A stretch of 64,000 nt of DNA from Enterobacter_D sp963521185 (GTDB lineage Bacteria; Pseudomonadota; Gammaproteobacteria; Enterobacterales; Enterobacteriaceae). Under the pieces are notes generated by a model. That model did no database searches. It was given only the letters and a program-made list of their open reading frames with translations, and had not been told where the DNA came from. Shown piece by piece: positions 23,322 through 31,074 of this stretch. A program made the position numbers and the translations under genes. The stretch covers positions 1 through 64,000 of the forward strand of contig CAUQTV010000011.1 of NCBI GenBank assembly GCA_963521185.1, given 5' to 3'. Every line of letters begins with the position of its first letter. The first letter of the stretch is position 1.

Positions 23322-23969
23322 TTAATCTTTTTTCAGCGCCGCGATCTGCCTGAGCTGCGCTGAGCTAAGCACGGTCACGCCCTCCTCACCCGGTGAAAAC
23401 GCGGTAGCGAGCAGCGCTTTGGCGACATCGCGCGCGTCGATAGATTTCCAGTTACCGGGCAGCAGGCGAAACAGCGGTGCCATCAGCGATTCGTTGACGC
23501 GTTTTGTTGTTCTGTCCCCCAGCAGCATGGACGGGCGCGCAATCGTCAGATAAGGCCATTGCTGCGCTTTCAGCGCCTCTTCCATCTCCCCTTTCACCCG
23601 GTTGTAGAAAAAGGGCGAGCGGGCGTTGGCCCCTATCGCACTGACCACCAGCATGTGTTTTGCGCCCAGCCGCTGGCCGGTGATCGCGGTGTCTACTACC
23701 AGCGTATAATCGGCGTGAATGAATGCCTCTTTGCTGCCCGCCTCGCGCCGCGTGGTGCCGAGGCAACAAAAGACAATATCGATGGGATCGGTAACCTGCG
23801 CCAGCGCGTCGCTGAGCTGCGGGTCGTGCGGGTTAAACACGCCGGAGACATCCGTAAGCGGGCGTCGGGTGGGTGCGGCAATGTAATTCACTTCCGGCGT
23901 CTGAATAAGCATGCGCAGCAGATGCCCGCCCACCAGACCGGTCGCGCCGGTTATCAATACCTGACTCAT
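23322..23969 (-). CDS. yraR: NAD(P)-binding Rossmann-fold protein YraR
   Basis: A 215-residue atypical short-chain dehydrogenase/epimerase. The N-terminal VLITGATGLVGGHLLRML carries the GxxGxxG nucleotide-binding motif at residues 7-13, followed by VFCCLGTTRREAGS and YNRVKGEMEEAL, with the Tyr-x-x-x-Lys pair. It has no proven substrate. It is on the minus strand before yraQ and divergent from yhbO, as in E. coli. Confidence 0.92.
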   Translation of the reverse strand: MSQVLITGATGLVGGHLLRMLIQTPEVNYIAAPTRRPLTDVSGVFNPHDPQLSDALAQVTDPIDIVFCCLGTTRREAGSKEAFIHADYTLVVDTAITGQRLGAKHMLVVSAIGANARSPFFYNRVKGEMEEALKAQQWPYLTIARPSMLLGDRTTKRVNESLMAPLFRLLPGNWKSIDARDVAKALLATAFSPGEEGVTVLSSAQLRQIAALKKD

Positions 23970-24099
23970 AGTGTCCCCTTTTGCAGATTAGTCCGCCTTG
24001 CAATGTTCCGGTGCTGAACCAGACTTAACGGTACTCTTCGTCATTATTAACGATTACTGGCGAAAAAACCTGTCTGAAACCCAAAACAGCGGAGGAAGC

Positions 24100-24618
24100 A
24101 TGGGCAAGAAGATTGCAGTATTGATCACCGACGATTTTGAAGATTCAGAATTTACATCACCCGCCGAGGCGTTTCGTAAAGCCGGACATGAGGTGATCAC
24201 CATTGAGAAGCAGGCGGGTAAAACCGTGAAGGGCAAAGAGGGTGAAGCCAGCGTCACCATCGACGAGGCCATTGATGACGTCACGCCCGCCACGTTCGAC
24301 GCGCTGCTGCTACCGGGCGGTTATTCGCCAGATGCCCTGCGTGGCGACGATCGCTTTGTGACTTTTACGCGTGATTTTGTGAATTCCGGCAAACCGGTGT
24401 TTGCGATTTGCCACGGCCCGCAACTGCTGATCAGCGCGGAAGTAGTGCGCGGACGTAAACTCACGGCGGTGAAACCGGTGGTTATCGATCTGAAAAACGC
24501 GGGCGCTGAGTTTTACGATCAGGAAGTGGTGATCGATAACGATCAGATCGTCACCAGCCGCACCCCGGACGATCTGCCCGCGTTTAACCGTGAAGCGCTG
24601 CGCTTACTCGGCGCCTGA
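24100..24618 (+). CDS. yhbO: DJ-1/PfpI family protein deglycase YhbO
   Basis: A 172-residue glutamine-amidotransferase-like protein that protects against glyoxal-type damage and other stress. The nucleophile cysteine is in FAICHGPQLL (about residue 104), with the Glu of the N-terminal segment DDFEDSEF. The start was set at 24100 because GGAGGA precedes that ATG and the length equals E. coli YhbO; the 34-codon extension upstream is noncoding. Its end overlaps the convergent yhbP end by 15 bases. Confidence 0.95.
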   Translation: MGKKIAVLITDDFEDSEFTSPAEAFRKAGHEVITIEKQAGKTVKGKEGEASVTIDEAIDDVTPATFDALLLPGGYSPDALRGDDRFVTFTRDFVNSGKPVFAICHGPQLLISAEVVRGRKLTAVKPVVIDLKNAGAEFYDQEVVIDNDQIVTSRTPDDLPAFNREALRLLGA

Positions 24619-25041
24619 GTCACGGATCCAGTGTAATTTTTTACCAAAGCCCAGCGTGTTATCGGTGAATTTGAGTTCGTCGAGGCGGATTTCCCAAATC
24701 GGCGCAGATAGCACGCGGGCAACCGGGAAGCGACGGTTGTACTGCCCACGCGGAACGTCGCTCTCCTCGTCGCTCATGCGGCGAACTTCCCCTTTAAACT
24801 GCACGCCACGAATCAACGCCACGGTTTTGGGCTGACCGTTTACGGTGCCGGCAACGGCGGCCGTCGGCCCGGTCATCTGCGCATGTCGGGTATGGTCTTC
24901 ACTCAGCACATAAAACGCCACTTTCTTGGGATCGTAGAGATAAAACGCATTAGCGCACCACAGTTCCCCCTGGTTTGCGACACACCAGGTCAGAACGTGT
25001 TGTTTGGCCAGCCAGCGATTAATGGCTGCGAGTGATTCCAT
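24604..25041 (-). CDS. yhbP: UPF0306 family protein YhbP
   Basis: A 145-residue protein of the flavin-reductase-like split-barrel superfamily (UPF0306). AFYLYDPKKVAFYVLSEDHTRHAQM and GTVNGQPKTVALIRGVQFKGEV are typical. It has no signal or membrane segment. Its function is unknown; FMN or heme binding is plausible. GAGGAAG lies before the ATG. It is divergent from yhbQ and convergent with yhbO. Confidence 0.93.
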   Translation of the reverse strand: MESLAAINRWLAKQHVLTWCVANQGELWCANAFYLYDPKKVAFYVLSEDHTRHAQMTGPTAAVAGTVNGQPKTVALIRGVQFKGEVRRMSDEESDVPRGQYNRRFPVARVLSAPIWEIRLDELKFTDNTLGFGKKLHWIRDSGAE

Positions 25042-25094
25042 CTGACTTCTTCCTCATGCTATGGTGCGCTCACCATAACATAGTGAACGCTGTG

Positions 25095-25397
25095 ATGACG
25101 CCCTGGACTCTCTATCTTATTCGCACCGCTGATGATTCCCTGTACACGGGCATTACCACGGATGTCACGCGTCGCTTGAATCAGCATCAAACCGGTAAAG
25201 GCGCGAAGGCGTTACGGGGCAAGGGCGAGTTAACGCTGGCGTTCGCCGCTCAGGTTGGTGAGCGCTCGCTTGCGTTAAGAATCGAGTATCGTGTTAAAAA
25301 GTTAACGAAGCGCCAGAAAGAGCGCCTCGTTACCGGCGATGGATCGTTTGAAGCGCTGTTACTCAGCCTGCAAATGCCCGCGCTTAAAAACGATTAA
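25095..25397 (+). CDS. yhbQ: GIY-YIG nuclease-superfamily protein YhbQ
   Basis: A 100-residue single-domain GIY-YIG protein of the UPF0213 family. LYLIRTADDSLYTGITTDVTRRLNQH shows the LYLI/LYTGIT core with its conserved Arg, and KGAKALRGKG follows. The start at 25095 gives the E. coli length and reads MTPWTLYLI. A GTG one codon earlier is possible. Its cellular substrate is unsettled. Its end overlaps yhbS by 14 bases. Confidence 0.94.
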   Translation: MTPWTLYLIRTADDSLYTGITTDVTRRLNQHQTGKGAKALRGKGELTLAFAAQVGERSLALRIEYRVKKLTKRQKERLVTGDGSFEALLLSLQMPALKND

Positions 25398-25887
25398 AAT
25401 GCTCGTGGTACTCCACCAGCCCGTTGACGCCGTTTAATGCATCATCGGCCAGGCGGTGGACATGAAACGCGCTCTCGGTTCCCGGCCAGCGGCAGTGCAA
25501 ATCGTGGTGAGCGGCCTGCTCAAAGCCCATACGCGCATAAAATGCCGGATCACCCAGCGCCACAACGGCGGCATAGCCAAACTCGTTGAGCGAGTCTAGC
25601 CCCTCATACACCAGCTGGCGCGCCAGTCCCTGACCGCGGTAGTTCTCATCCACAGCGAGCGGTGCAAGCCCTACCCACTGGAGATCTTCGCCGTGGATCT
25701 CAACGGGACTGAAGGCCACATAGCCCACAACCTGCCCTTCGTCGTCCGTTGCCACCAGACCGAGCGTGATCAAACCATCTTCACGCAAATCGTGCACCAG
25801 ACCCGCTTCGCCATCCCCGTTGAAGGCCCGACGAAGTAATGCGTCAATGCCAGGCGCATCTATGGGTATTTCGACTCTAATCAGCAT
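25384..25887 (-). CDS. yhbS: GNAT acetyltransferase YhbS
   Basis: A 167-residue N-acetyltransferase of the GNAT fold. The acetyl-CoA motif is LAVDENYRGQGLARQLV (about 77-93), with the typical R/Q-x-x-G-x-A pattern, followed by VVALGDPAFYARMGF. It overlaps ubiT by seven bases, so the two are probably co-transcribed (ubiT then yhbS). The acetyl acceptor is not evident. Confidence 0.93.
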   Translation of the reverse strand: MLIRVEIPIDAPGIDALLRRAFNGDGEAGLVHDLREDGLITLGLVATDDEGQVVGYVAFSPVEIHGEDLQWVGLAPLAVDENYRGQGLARQLVYEGLDSLNEFGYAAVVALGDPAFYARMGFEQAAHHDLHCRWPGTESAFHVHRLADDALNGVNGLVEYHEHFNRF

Positions 25888-26405
25888 GGCTCACCTACAG
25901 AGATTGGTTTGGTCACAGGGGGCGTTTGTTCGCCCGCCTCAACAAATTCCGCCAGTTGCATCAGCATGACACGCAACGGTTTCGGCATCTGCTCAAGTTC
26001 AATGGCGTCCATCAGGTTCTTAACGTATAGCCCAAGTTCAGTGTCACCTTCAATCACCAGGCGACGCTGGAAGAACAGCGTGTCCGGATCCTGTTTGCGG
26101 GCGGCGATCATTAACAGATCGCGGGCATCCGCGCTGAAGCTGACATCGGCGCTGGCAGACTGGCTCACGACAAGCTGTCCGTTCTCAACGGAGGTAAACC
26201 ATTTCAGGCCAATGTCCCGCACGTCGATACTTAACCAGCGTCCTTCGAGAAACTCAAGTTCTCCGTCCGCCAGCGCCTGCTGAAATTGCCAGCGCAGAAG
26301 CTGTTCCAGCACCTGGCGTTTGAGGGCAAATGGCGCAAGCTTTACCGGCACGCTCAGCAGAGACGGACCGGCGAGAACGAGACGTGAGCGCAGTTTATCC
26401 AACAC
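25881..26405 (-). CDS. ubiT: Ubiquinone accessory factor UbiT
   Basis: SCP2-type sterol-carrier domain protein (YhbT) needed with UbiU and UbiV for oxygen-independent ubiquinone synthesis; it probably binds the lipid intermediate. The 174 residues equal the E. coli protein. The SCP2 core is seen in FLEGRWLSIDVRDIGLKWF and RKQDPDTLFFQRRLVIEGDTELGLYVKNLMDAIE. The start codon is GTG (MLDKLRSRL), supported by AGGGAG. It is divergent from ubiU across 239 bases that hold a 17-base palindrome. Confidence 0.94.
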   Translation of the reverse strand: MLDKLRSRLVLAGPSLLSVPVKLAPFALKRQVLEQLLRWQFQQALADGELEFLEGRWLSIDVRDIGLKWFTSVENGQLVVSQSASADVSFSADARDLLMIAARKQDPDTLFFQRRLVIEGDTELGLYVKNLMDAIELEQMPKPLRVMLMQLAEFVEAGEQTPPVTKPISVGEPC

Positions 26406-26503
26406 AAGCTTTACTCCCTGAAATGATAACTCCGGCTATTTTGCCACATCACACGGATGACATAGCGGTGTAAATCAACAATTGCGGAGAAGAAATACAC
26501 CAT

Positions 26504-26520
26504 TATTGATGTCATCAATA
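26504..26520. promoter_or_regulatory. 17-bp palindrome between ubiT and ubiU (FNR-like)
   Basis: TATTGATGTCATCAATA is a perfect palindrome. Its TTGAT and ATCAA halves are those of the FNR site, but the spacer is three bases where FNR usually has four. It lies between the divergent ubiT and ubiU, whose E. coli relatives are controlled by oxygen, so an anaerobic regulator is likely. Confidence 0.45.
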
Positions 26521-26644
26521 CGCGATTAGCTGCCTCAAATCAAAAATTGTCGCGGATGGGTTAACTAAAATCCCAGTTCGTTAACAATTTTGCACCGCAC
26601 CGGTGCGAACGGGTCGCTATGGCCCCTGAAATTCAGGACACATT

Positions 26645-27640
26645 ATGGAGTTGCTCTGCCCGGCCGGAAATCTTCCGGCGCTGAAGGCGGCCATTGAAAA
26701 TGGAGCCGACGCCGTTTACATCGGCCTGAAAGATGATACTAACGCCCGCCATTTTGCCGGACTCAACTTCACGGAGAAAAAACTCCAGGAAGCGGTAAGC
26801 TTTGTGCATCAGCACCGCAAAAAACTGCACATTGCCATTAATACCTTCGCACACCCTGACGGCTATCAGCGCTGGCAACGGGCGGTGGATATGGCGGCCC
26901 AGCTTGGCGCGGATGCGCTGATCCTCGCCGATCTGGCCATGCTGGAATACGCCGCTGAGCGCTACCCGCACATTGAGCGTCACGTGTCGGTTCAGGCTTC
27001 AGCCACCAATGAAGAAGCGATTCGCTTTTATCATCGCCACTTTGACGTGGCGCGCGTGGTCCTGCCGCGCGTGCTGTCTATCCATCAGGTGAAGCAGCTC
27101 GCGCGCGCCACCCCCGTCCCGCTGGAAGTCTTTGCTTTCGGCAGCCTGTGCATCATGGCGGAAGGCCGCTGCTATTTGTCGTCGTACCTGACCGGCGAGT
27201 CGCCGAACACGGTGGGAGCCTGCTCTCCGGCACGCTTTGTGCGCTGGCAGCAAACGCCACAGGGGCTGGAGTCGCGCCTCAATGAAGTGCTGATTGACCG
27301 CTATCAGGACGGCGAAAACGCCGGTTATCCGACGCTGTGTAAAGGCCGTTATAAGGTCGATGGCGAGCGCTATCACGCGCTGGAAGAGCCGACCAGCCTG
27401 AACACGCTGGAACTGTTACCGGAACTGCTGGCCGCCAATATTGCCTCGGTGAAAATCGAAGGTCGCCAGCGCAGCCCGGCCTACGTCAGCCAGGTGGCAA
27501 AGGTCTGGCGTCAGGCGATCGATCGCTGCATGGCGTCACCGGAGCGCTATGCGCCGCAACCCGCGTGGATGGACACGCTCGGTGCGATGTCTGAAGGCAC
27601 GCAAACCACGCTTGGTGCGTATCACCGTAAATGGCAGTGA
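26645..27640 (+). CDS. ubiU: Oxygen-independent ubiquinone hydroxylase subunit UbiU
   Basis: Peptidase-U32-family iron-sulfur protein (YhbU) that forms a complex with UbiV to hydroxylate ubiquinone precursors without oxygen. The 331 residues equal E. coli UbiU. MELLCPAGNLPALKAAIENGADAVYIGL opens the TIM-barrel-like domain, and cysteines that bind a 4Fe-4S cluster are in FGSLCIMAEGRCYLSSYLTG, GACSPARF and PTLCKGRYK. ubiV starts eight bases after its stop. Confidence 0.96.
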   Translation: MELLCPAGNLPALKAAIENGADAVYIGLKDDTNARHFAGLNFTEKKLQEAVSFVHQHRKKLHIAINTFAHPDGYQRWQRAVDMAAQLGADALILADLAMLEYAAERYPHIERHVSVQASATNEEAIRFYHRHFDVARVVLPRVLSIHQVKQLARATPVPLEVFAFGSLCIMAEGRCYLSSYLTGESPNTVGACSPARFVRWQQTPQGLESRLNEVLIDRYQDGENAGYPTLCKGRYKVDGERYHALEEPTSLNTLELLPELLAANIASVKIEGRQRSPAYVSQVAKVWRQAIDRCMASPERYAPQPAWMDTLGAMSEGTQTTLGAYHRKWQ

Positions 27641-27648
27641 GAAAAGCG

Positions 27649-28524
27649 ATGAAATATTCATTAGGGCCGGTGCTGTACTACTGGCCAAAAGAGACGCTGG
27701 AAGATTTTTACCAGCAGGCTGCTAATAGCAGCGCCGATGTGATCTATCTCGGTGAAGCGGTGTGCAGTAAACGCCGTGCCACGAAAGTGGGCGACTGGCT
27801 GGCGATGGCTAAATCGCTTGCCGGCAGCGGCAAGCAGATCGTGCTCTCCACGTTAGCGCTGGTGCAGGCGTCGTCTGAACTCGGCGAGCTGAAACGCTAT
27901 GTCGAGAACGGCGACTTTTTGCTGGAAGCCAGCGATCTTGGCGTGGTGAACATGTGTGCGGAGCGCAAGCTGCCGTTCGTGGCCGGTCATGCGCTCAACT
28001 GCTATAACGCAGTGACCCTGCGCCTGCTGCTAAAGCAGGGCATGGTGCGCTGGTGCATGCCGGTGGAGCTTTCCCGCGACTGGCTCGCAAACCTGTTAAC
28101 GCAGTGCGACGAACTGGGCATTCGCGATCAATTTGAAGTGGAAGTGCTGAGCTACGGTCATCTGCCGCTGGCATACTCCGCCCGCTGCTTTACCGCGCGC
28201 TCTGAAGACAGGCCAAAGGATGAGTGTGAAACCTGCTGCATTAAATACCCGACCGGCCGTGATGTGCTGTCGCAGGAAAACCAGCAGGTCTTTGTGCTAA
28301 ACGGTATCCAGACCATGAGCGGCTACGTTTACAACCTGGGCAACGAACTGACGTCGATGAGCGGGCTGGTGGATCTGGTGCGCCTCTCGCCAATGGGCAA
28401 CGAGACGATCGCCATGCTTGACGCCTTCCGCGCCAATGAAAACGGTGCGGCTCCCCTGCCGCTCACGGCGCACAGCGACTGCAATGGCTACTGGAAACGT
28501 CTCGCCGGTCTCGAACTGGTGTGA
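27649..28524 (+). CDS. ubiV: Oxygen-independent ubiquinone hydroxylase subunit UbiV
   Basis: Partner of UbiU, also U32-like with a 4Fe-4S cluster. From the ATG at 27649 (MKYSLGPVLYYWPKETL) it has 291 residues, matching E. coli; the six-codon extension overlaps the ubiU end. Candidate cluster cysteines are seen in AVCSKRRATK and in the C-terminal ARCFTAR and CETCCIKYP. AAAAGCG precedes the start. Confidence 0.95.
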   Translation: MKYSLGPVLYYWPKETLEDFYQQAANSSADVIYLGEAVCSKRRATKVGDWLAMAKSLAGSGKQIVLSTLALVQASSELGELKRYVENGDFLLEASDLGVVNMCAERKLPFVAGHALNCYNAVTLRLLLKQGMVRWCMPVELSRDWLANLLTQCDELGIRDQFEVEVLSYGHLPLAYSARCFTARSEDRPKDECETCCIKYPTGRDVLSQENQQVFVLNGIQTMSGYVYNLGNELTSMSGLVDLVRLSPMGNETIAMLDAFRANENGAAPLPLTAHSDCNGYWKRLAGLELV

Positions 28525-28604
28525 AAATAGCTCACTTTGTTAACAACATTCACTAATCTTTAATGCAGTATTAAACGATTAGCCAGTAACAAAGTGAGCG
28601 TGTT

Positions 28605-29612
28605 ATGACTGACAAAACGATTCCTTTTTCGGTGCTGGATCTGGCACCGATCCCGCAGGGTCTCTCTGCGAAAGATGCCTTTACGCACTCCCTCGATCTT
28701 GCCCAACTGGCCGAAAAACGCGGTTACCATCGCTATTGGCTGGCGGAACACCACAACATGACCGGCATCGCCAGCGCGGCGACGTCGGTGCTGATTGGCT
28801 ACCTGGCGGCTAACACCCACACGCTGCATCTGGGCTCTGGCGGTGTGATGCTGCCCAACCATTCGCCGCTGGTGATTGCTGAACAGTTCGGTACCCTGAA
28901 CACGCTTTACCCCGGTCGTATCGATCTGGGTCTGGGCCGTGCACCGGGCAGCGATCAGTTGACGATGCGGGCGCTGCGTCGCCATATGAGCGGTGATATC
29001 GACAACTTCCCACGCGATGTCGCCGAGCTGGTTGACTGGTTTGACGCGCGCGATCCTAATCCGCATGTGCGCCCGGTGCCCGGCTATGGCGAAAAGATCC
29101 CGGTGTGGCTGTTAGGCTCCAGCCTGTATAGCGCGCAGCTTGCCGCCCAGCTTGGCCTGCCGTTTGCGTTTGCCTCGCACTTTGCGCCAGACATGCTGTT
29201 CCAGGCGTTGCAGCTTTACCGCACGAATTTCAAACCCTCTGCCCGTCTTGAGAAACCTTATGCGATGGTGTGCATCAATATTGTGGCCGCCGACAGCAAC
29301 CGCGATGCCGAATTCCTGTTTACTTCAATGCAGCAGGCGTTTGTGAAACTGCGTCGCGGCGAAGCCGGTCAGCTGCCACCGCCGATCCCAACGATGGACG
29401 GCTTCTGGTCACCTTCAGAGCAGTACGGCGTGCAGCAGGCGCTCGGTATGTCGCTGGTGGGGGATAAGGCGAAAGTGCGTCACGGGCTGGGATCCATTCT
29501 GCGCGAGACCGCCGCTGACGAAATTATGGTTAACGGGCAGATTTTTGATAATCAGGCGCGGCTCTATTCGTTTGATCTGGCGATGCAGGTGAAAGAGGAA
29601 CTGGTGGGATAG
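28605..29612 (+). CDS. yhbW: Luciferase-like monooxygenase YhbW
   Basis: A 335-residue flavin-dependent, luciferase-like TIM-barrel protein. It opens PFSVLDLAPIPQG, followed by HRYWLAEHHNM (about 43-53), GSGGVMLPNHSPLVIAEQFGTLNTLYPGRIDLGLGRAPG and the C-terminal DEIMVNGQIFD. Its substrate is unproven. It has its own 80-base upstream region, ends before a short GC-rich repeat, and is convergent with mtr. Confidence 0.94.
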   Translation: MTDKTIPFSVLDLAPIPQGLSAKDAFTHSLDLAQLAEKRGYHRYWLAEHHNMTGIASAATSVLIGYLAANTHTLHLGSGGVMLPNHSPLVIAEQFGTLNTLYPGRIDLGLGRAPGSDQLTMRALRRHMSGDIDNFPRDVAELVDWFDARDPNPHVRPVPGYGEKIPVWLLGSSLYSAQLAAQLGLPFAFASHFAPDMLFQALQLYRTNFKPSARLEKPYAMVCINIVAADSNRDAEFLFTSMQQAFVKLRRGEAGQLPPPIPTMDGFWSPSEQYGVQQALGMSLVGDKAKVRHGLGSILRETAADEIMVNGQIFDNQARLYSFDLAMQVKEELVG

Positions 29613-29620
29613 CCATTATT

Positions 29621-29658
29621 TTCTCCCTCTCCCTTTGGGAGAGGGCCGGGGTGAGGGG
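29621..29658. repeat. GC-rich palindromic intergenic repeat
   Basis: TCTCCCTCTCCC facing GGGAGAGG and followed by GGGGTGAGGG between the convergent yhbW and mtr. This CCCTCTCCC-type palindrome is a common dispersed intergenic repeat in enterobacteria. It could act as a transcription block for either gene. Confidence 0.7.
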
Positions 29659-29673
29659 GTCAAATCGCACGCT

Positions 29674-30918
29674 TTACTGATACACTGGCAACAGGTTAAA
29701 ACTCGACAGCAGATGTACCACCGCGTTCCCTACGCCAAAAATCAGGATCAGCGCAATCATTGGCTTGCCTCCCCAGACGCGGAATAGCGGGCTGCCAAAG
29801 CGTTTGCGTGATTTTCTTGCCAGCAGCGCAGGCACAATCGCCGCCCACACCGTGGCCGCCAGTCCGGCATAGCCAATGGCATAGAGAAAACCGTTCGGCC
29901 ACAGCAACCCGCCCACCACCGGTGGCACAAAGGTCAGCAGCGCCGTTTTAAACCGCCCCGCCGCAGAATCGTCAAAGCCAAACAGATCCGCCAGATAATC
30001 AAACAGGCCCAGCGTTACGCCCAGAAACGAGCTTGCGACCGCGAAGTTAGAGAATACCAGCAGCAGTAGATCCAGACTGCGGCTGTTCAGCACGCCGCTC
30101 AGCGCCTGTACCAGCACATCAATGTTTCCGCCCTGCGCGGCAATCGCAATAAAATCCCCACGCGGGATGTTACCCATGGTGCCCAGCAACCAGATCGCGT
30201 ACAGCCCGAGCGCCAGCAGCGAGCCGTAGACAATGCAGCGGACAATGGTGCGCGGATCTTTGCCGTAGAACTTCATCAGGCTTGGCACATTACCGTGATA
30301 GCCAAATGACGCCAGGCAGAATGGCAGCGTCATCAATAAATAGGGCGTGTAGGTCGCATGGCTTTCGGCGACGTTAAACAGCGTGACCGGCTGGACATGC
30401 CCGAGCAGACTGCCAAAGGTCAGGAAGAAGGTGATCACTTTCGCCCCCAGCACAATCGCCGTCATACGGCTTACCGCGCGGGTGGAGAGCCAGACCACGA
30501 ACGCCACCAGCAGCGCAAAGCCTACGCCTGCCAGCCGCGCGGGGATGTTCAGCGACATCTCTGCGAAGGTATGGTGCAAAATCGACCCGCTCGCTGAAAT
30601 ATAGGCGTAGGTCAGGATGTAGAGCACAAAGGCAATCGAGATGCCGTTAACCAGATTCCAGCCTTTACCGAGCAGGTCTTTGGTCAGGGTGTCGAAACTT
30701 GCCCCGACGCGGTAGTTGAGGTTCGCTTCAAGGATCATCAGTCCGGAATGCAGCATGCAAAACCAGGTAAACACGAGCGCGGCCAGTGACCAGAAAAACC
30801 ACGCACCGGACATGACCACCGGCAGCGAGAACATGCCCGCGCCAATAATGGTGCCACCGATGATCACCACGCCTGCAAGCAGCGAGGGAGTTGTTTGTGT
30901 GGTCGTTAACGTCGCCAT
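29674..30918 (-). CDS. mtr: Tryptophan-specific permease Mtr
   Basis: Inner-membrane tryptophan/proton symporter of the aromatic amino acid (HAAAP) family. The 414 residues starting at MATLTTTQTTPSLL equal E. coli Mtr and hold eleven hydrophobic segments; GGTIIGAGMFSLPVVMSGAWFFWS (about 21-44) is the family's first-segment signature. The ORF is open 26 codons upstream, but that part covers the operator and promoter, so 30918 was chosen. A TrpR-type operator overlaps the promoter. Confidence 0.96.
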   Translation of the reverse strand: MATLTTTQTTPSLLAGVVIIGGTIIGAGMFSLPVVMSGAWFFWSLAALVFTWFCMLHSGLMILEANLNYRVGASFDTLTKDLLGKGWNLVNGISIAFVLYILTYAYISASGSILHHTFAEMSLNIPARLAGVGFALLVAFVVWLSTRAVSRMTAIVLGAKVITFFLTFGSLLGHVQPVTLFNVAESHATYTPYLLMTLPFCLASFGYHGNVPSLMKFYGKDPRTIVRCIVYGSLLALGLYAIWLLGTMGNIPRGDFIAIAAQGGNIDVLVQALSGVLNSRSLDLLLLVFSNFAVASSFLGVTLGLFDYLADLFGFDDSAAGRFKTALLTFVPPVVGGLLWPNGFLYAIGYAGLAATVWAAIVPALLARKSRKRFGSPLFRVWGGKPMIALILIFGVGNAVVHLLSSFNLLPVYQ

Positions 30919-30973
30919 CCGTTCAATTCTCCGGTTTTCATAAAAGGCTTCAGTCAGTGAAGCGTTGCGCCGC

Positions 30974-30995
30974 ATTGTACCAGTACACGAGTACA
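30974..30995 (-). promoter_or_regulatory. mtr promoter with TrpR operator
   Basis: TGTACCAGTACACGAGTACA (30976-30995) has the two GTAC/AGTAC half-sites of the Trp repressor operator. It overlaps a -10 box TACAAT read on the minus strand at 30974-30979. TrpR with tryptophan would therefore block mtr. Upstream TTTACGTTACA-like sequence near 31039-31051 may be weak TyrR boxes. Confidence 0.75.
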
Positions 30996-31003
30996 TTACC
31001 GAT

Positions 31004-31034
31004 AAAAAAAGCCCCGATTGTTAAGATCGGGGCT
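31004..31034 (-). terminator. deaD intrinsic terminator
   Basis: On the minus strand, AGCCCCGAT / ATCGGGGCT with a 7-base loop is followed by seven T. It ends the long pnp-nlpI-deaD transcription unit ahead of the mtr promoter. Confidence 0.92.
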
Positions 31035-31074
31035 GGAACGTTTACGTTACAGAAACGCTTTTAATCTTTACAGA

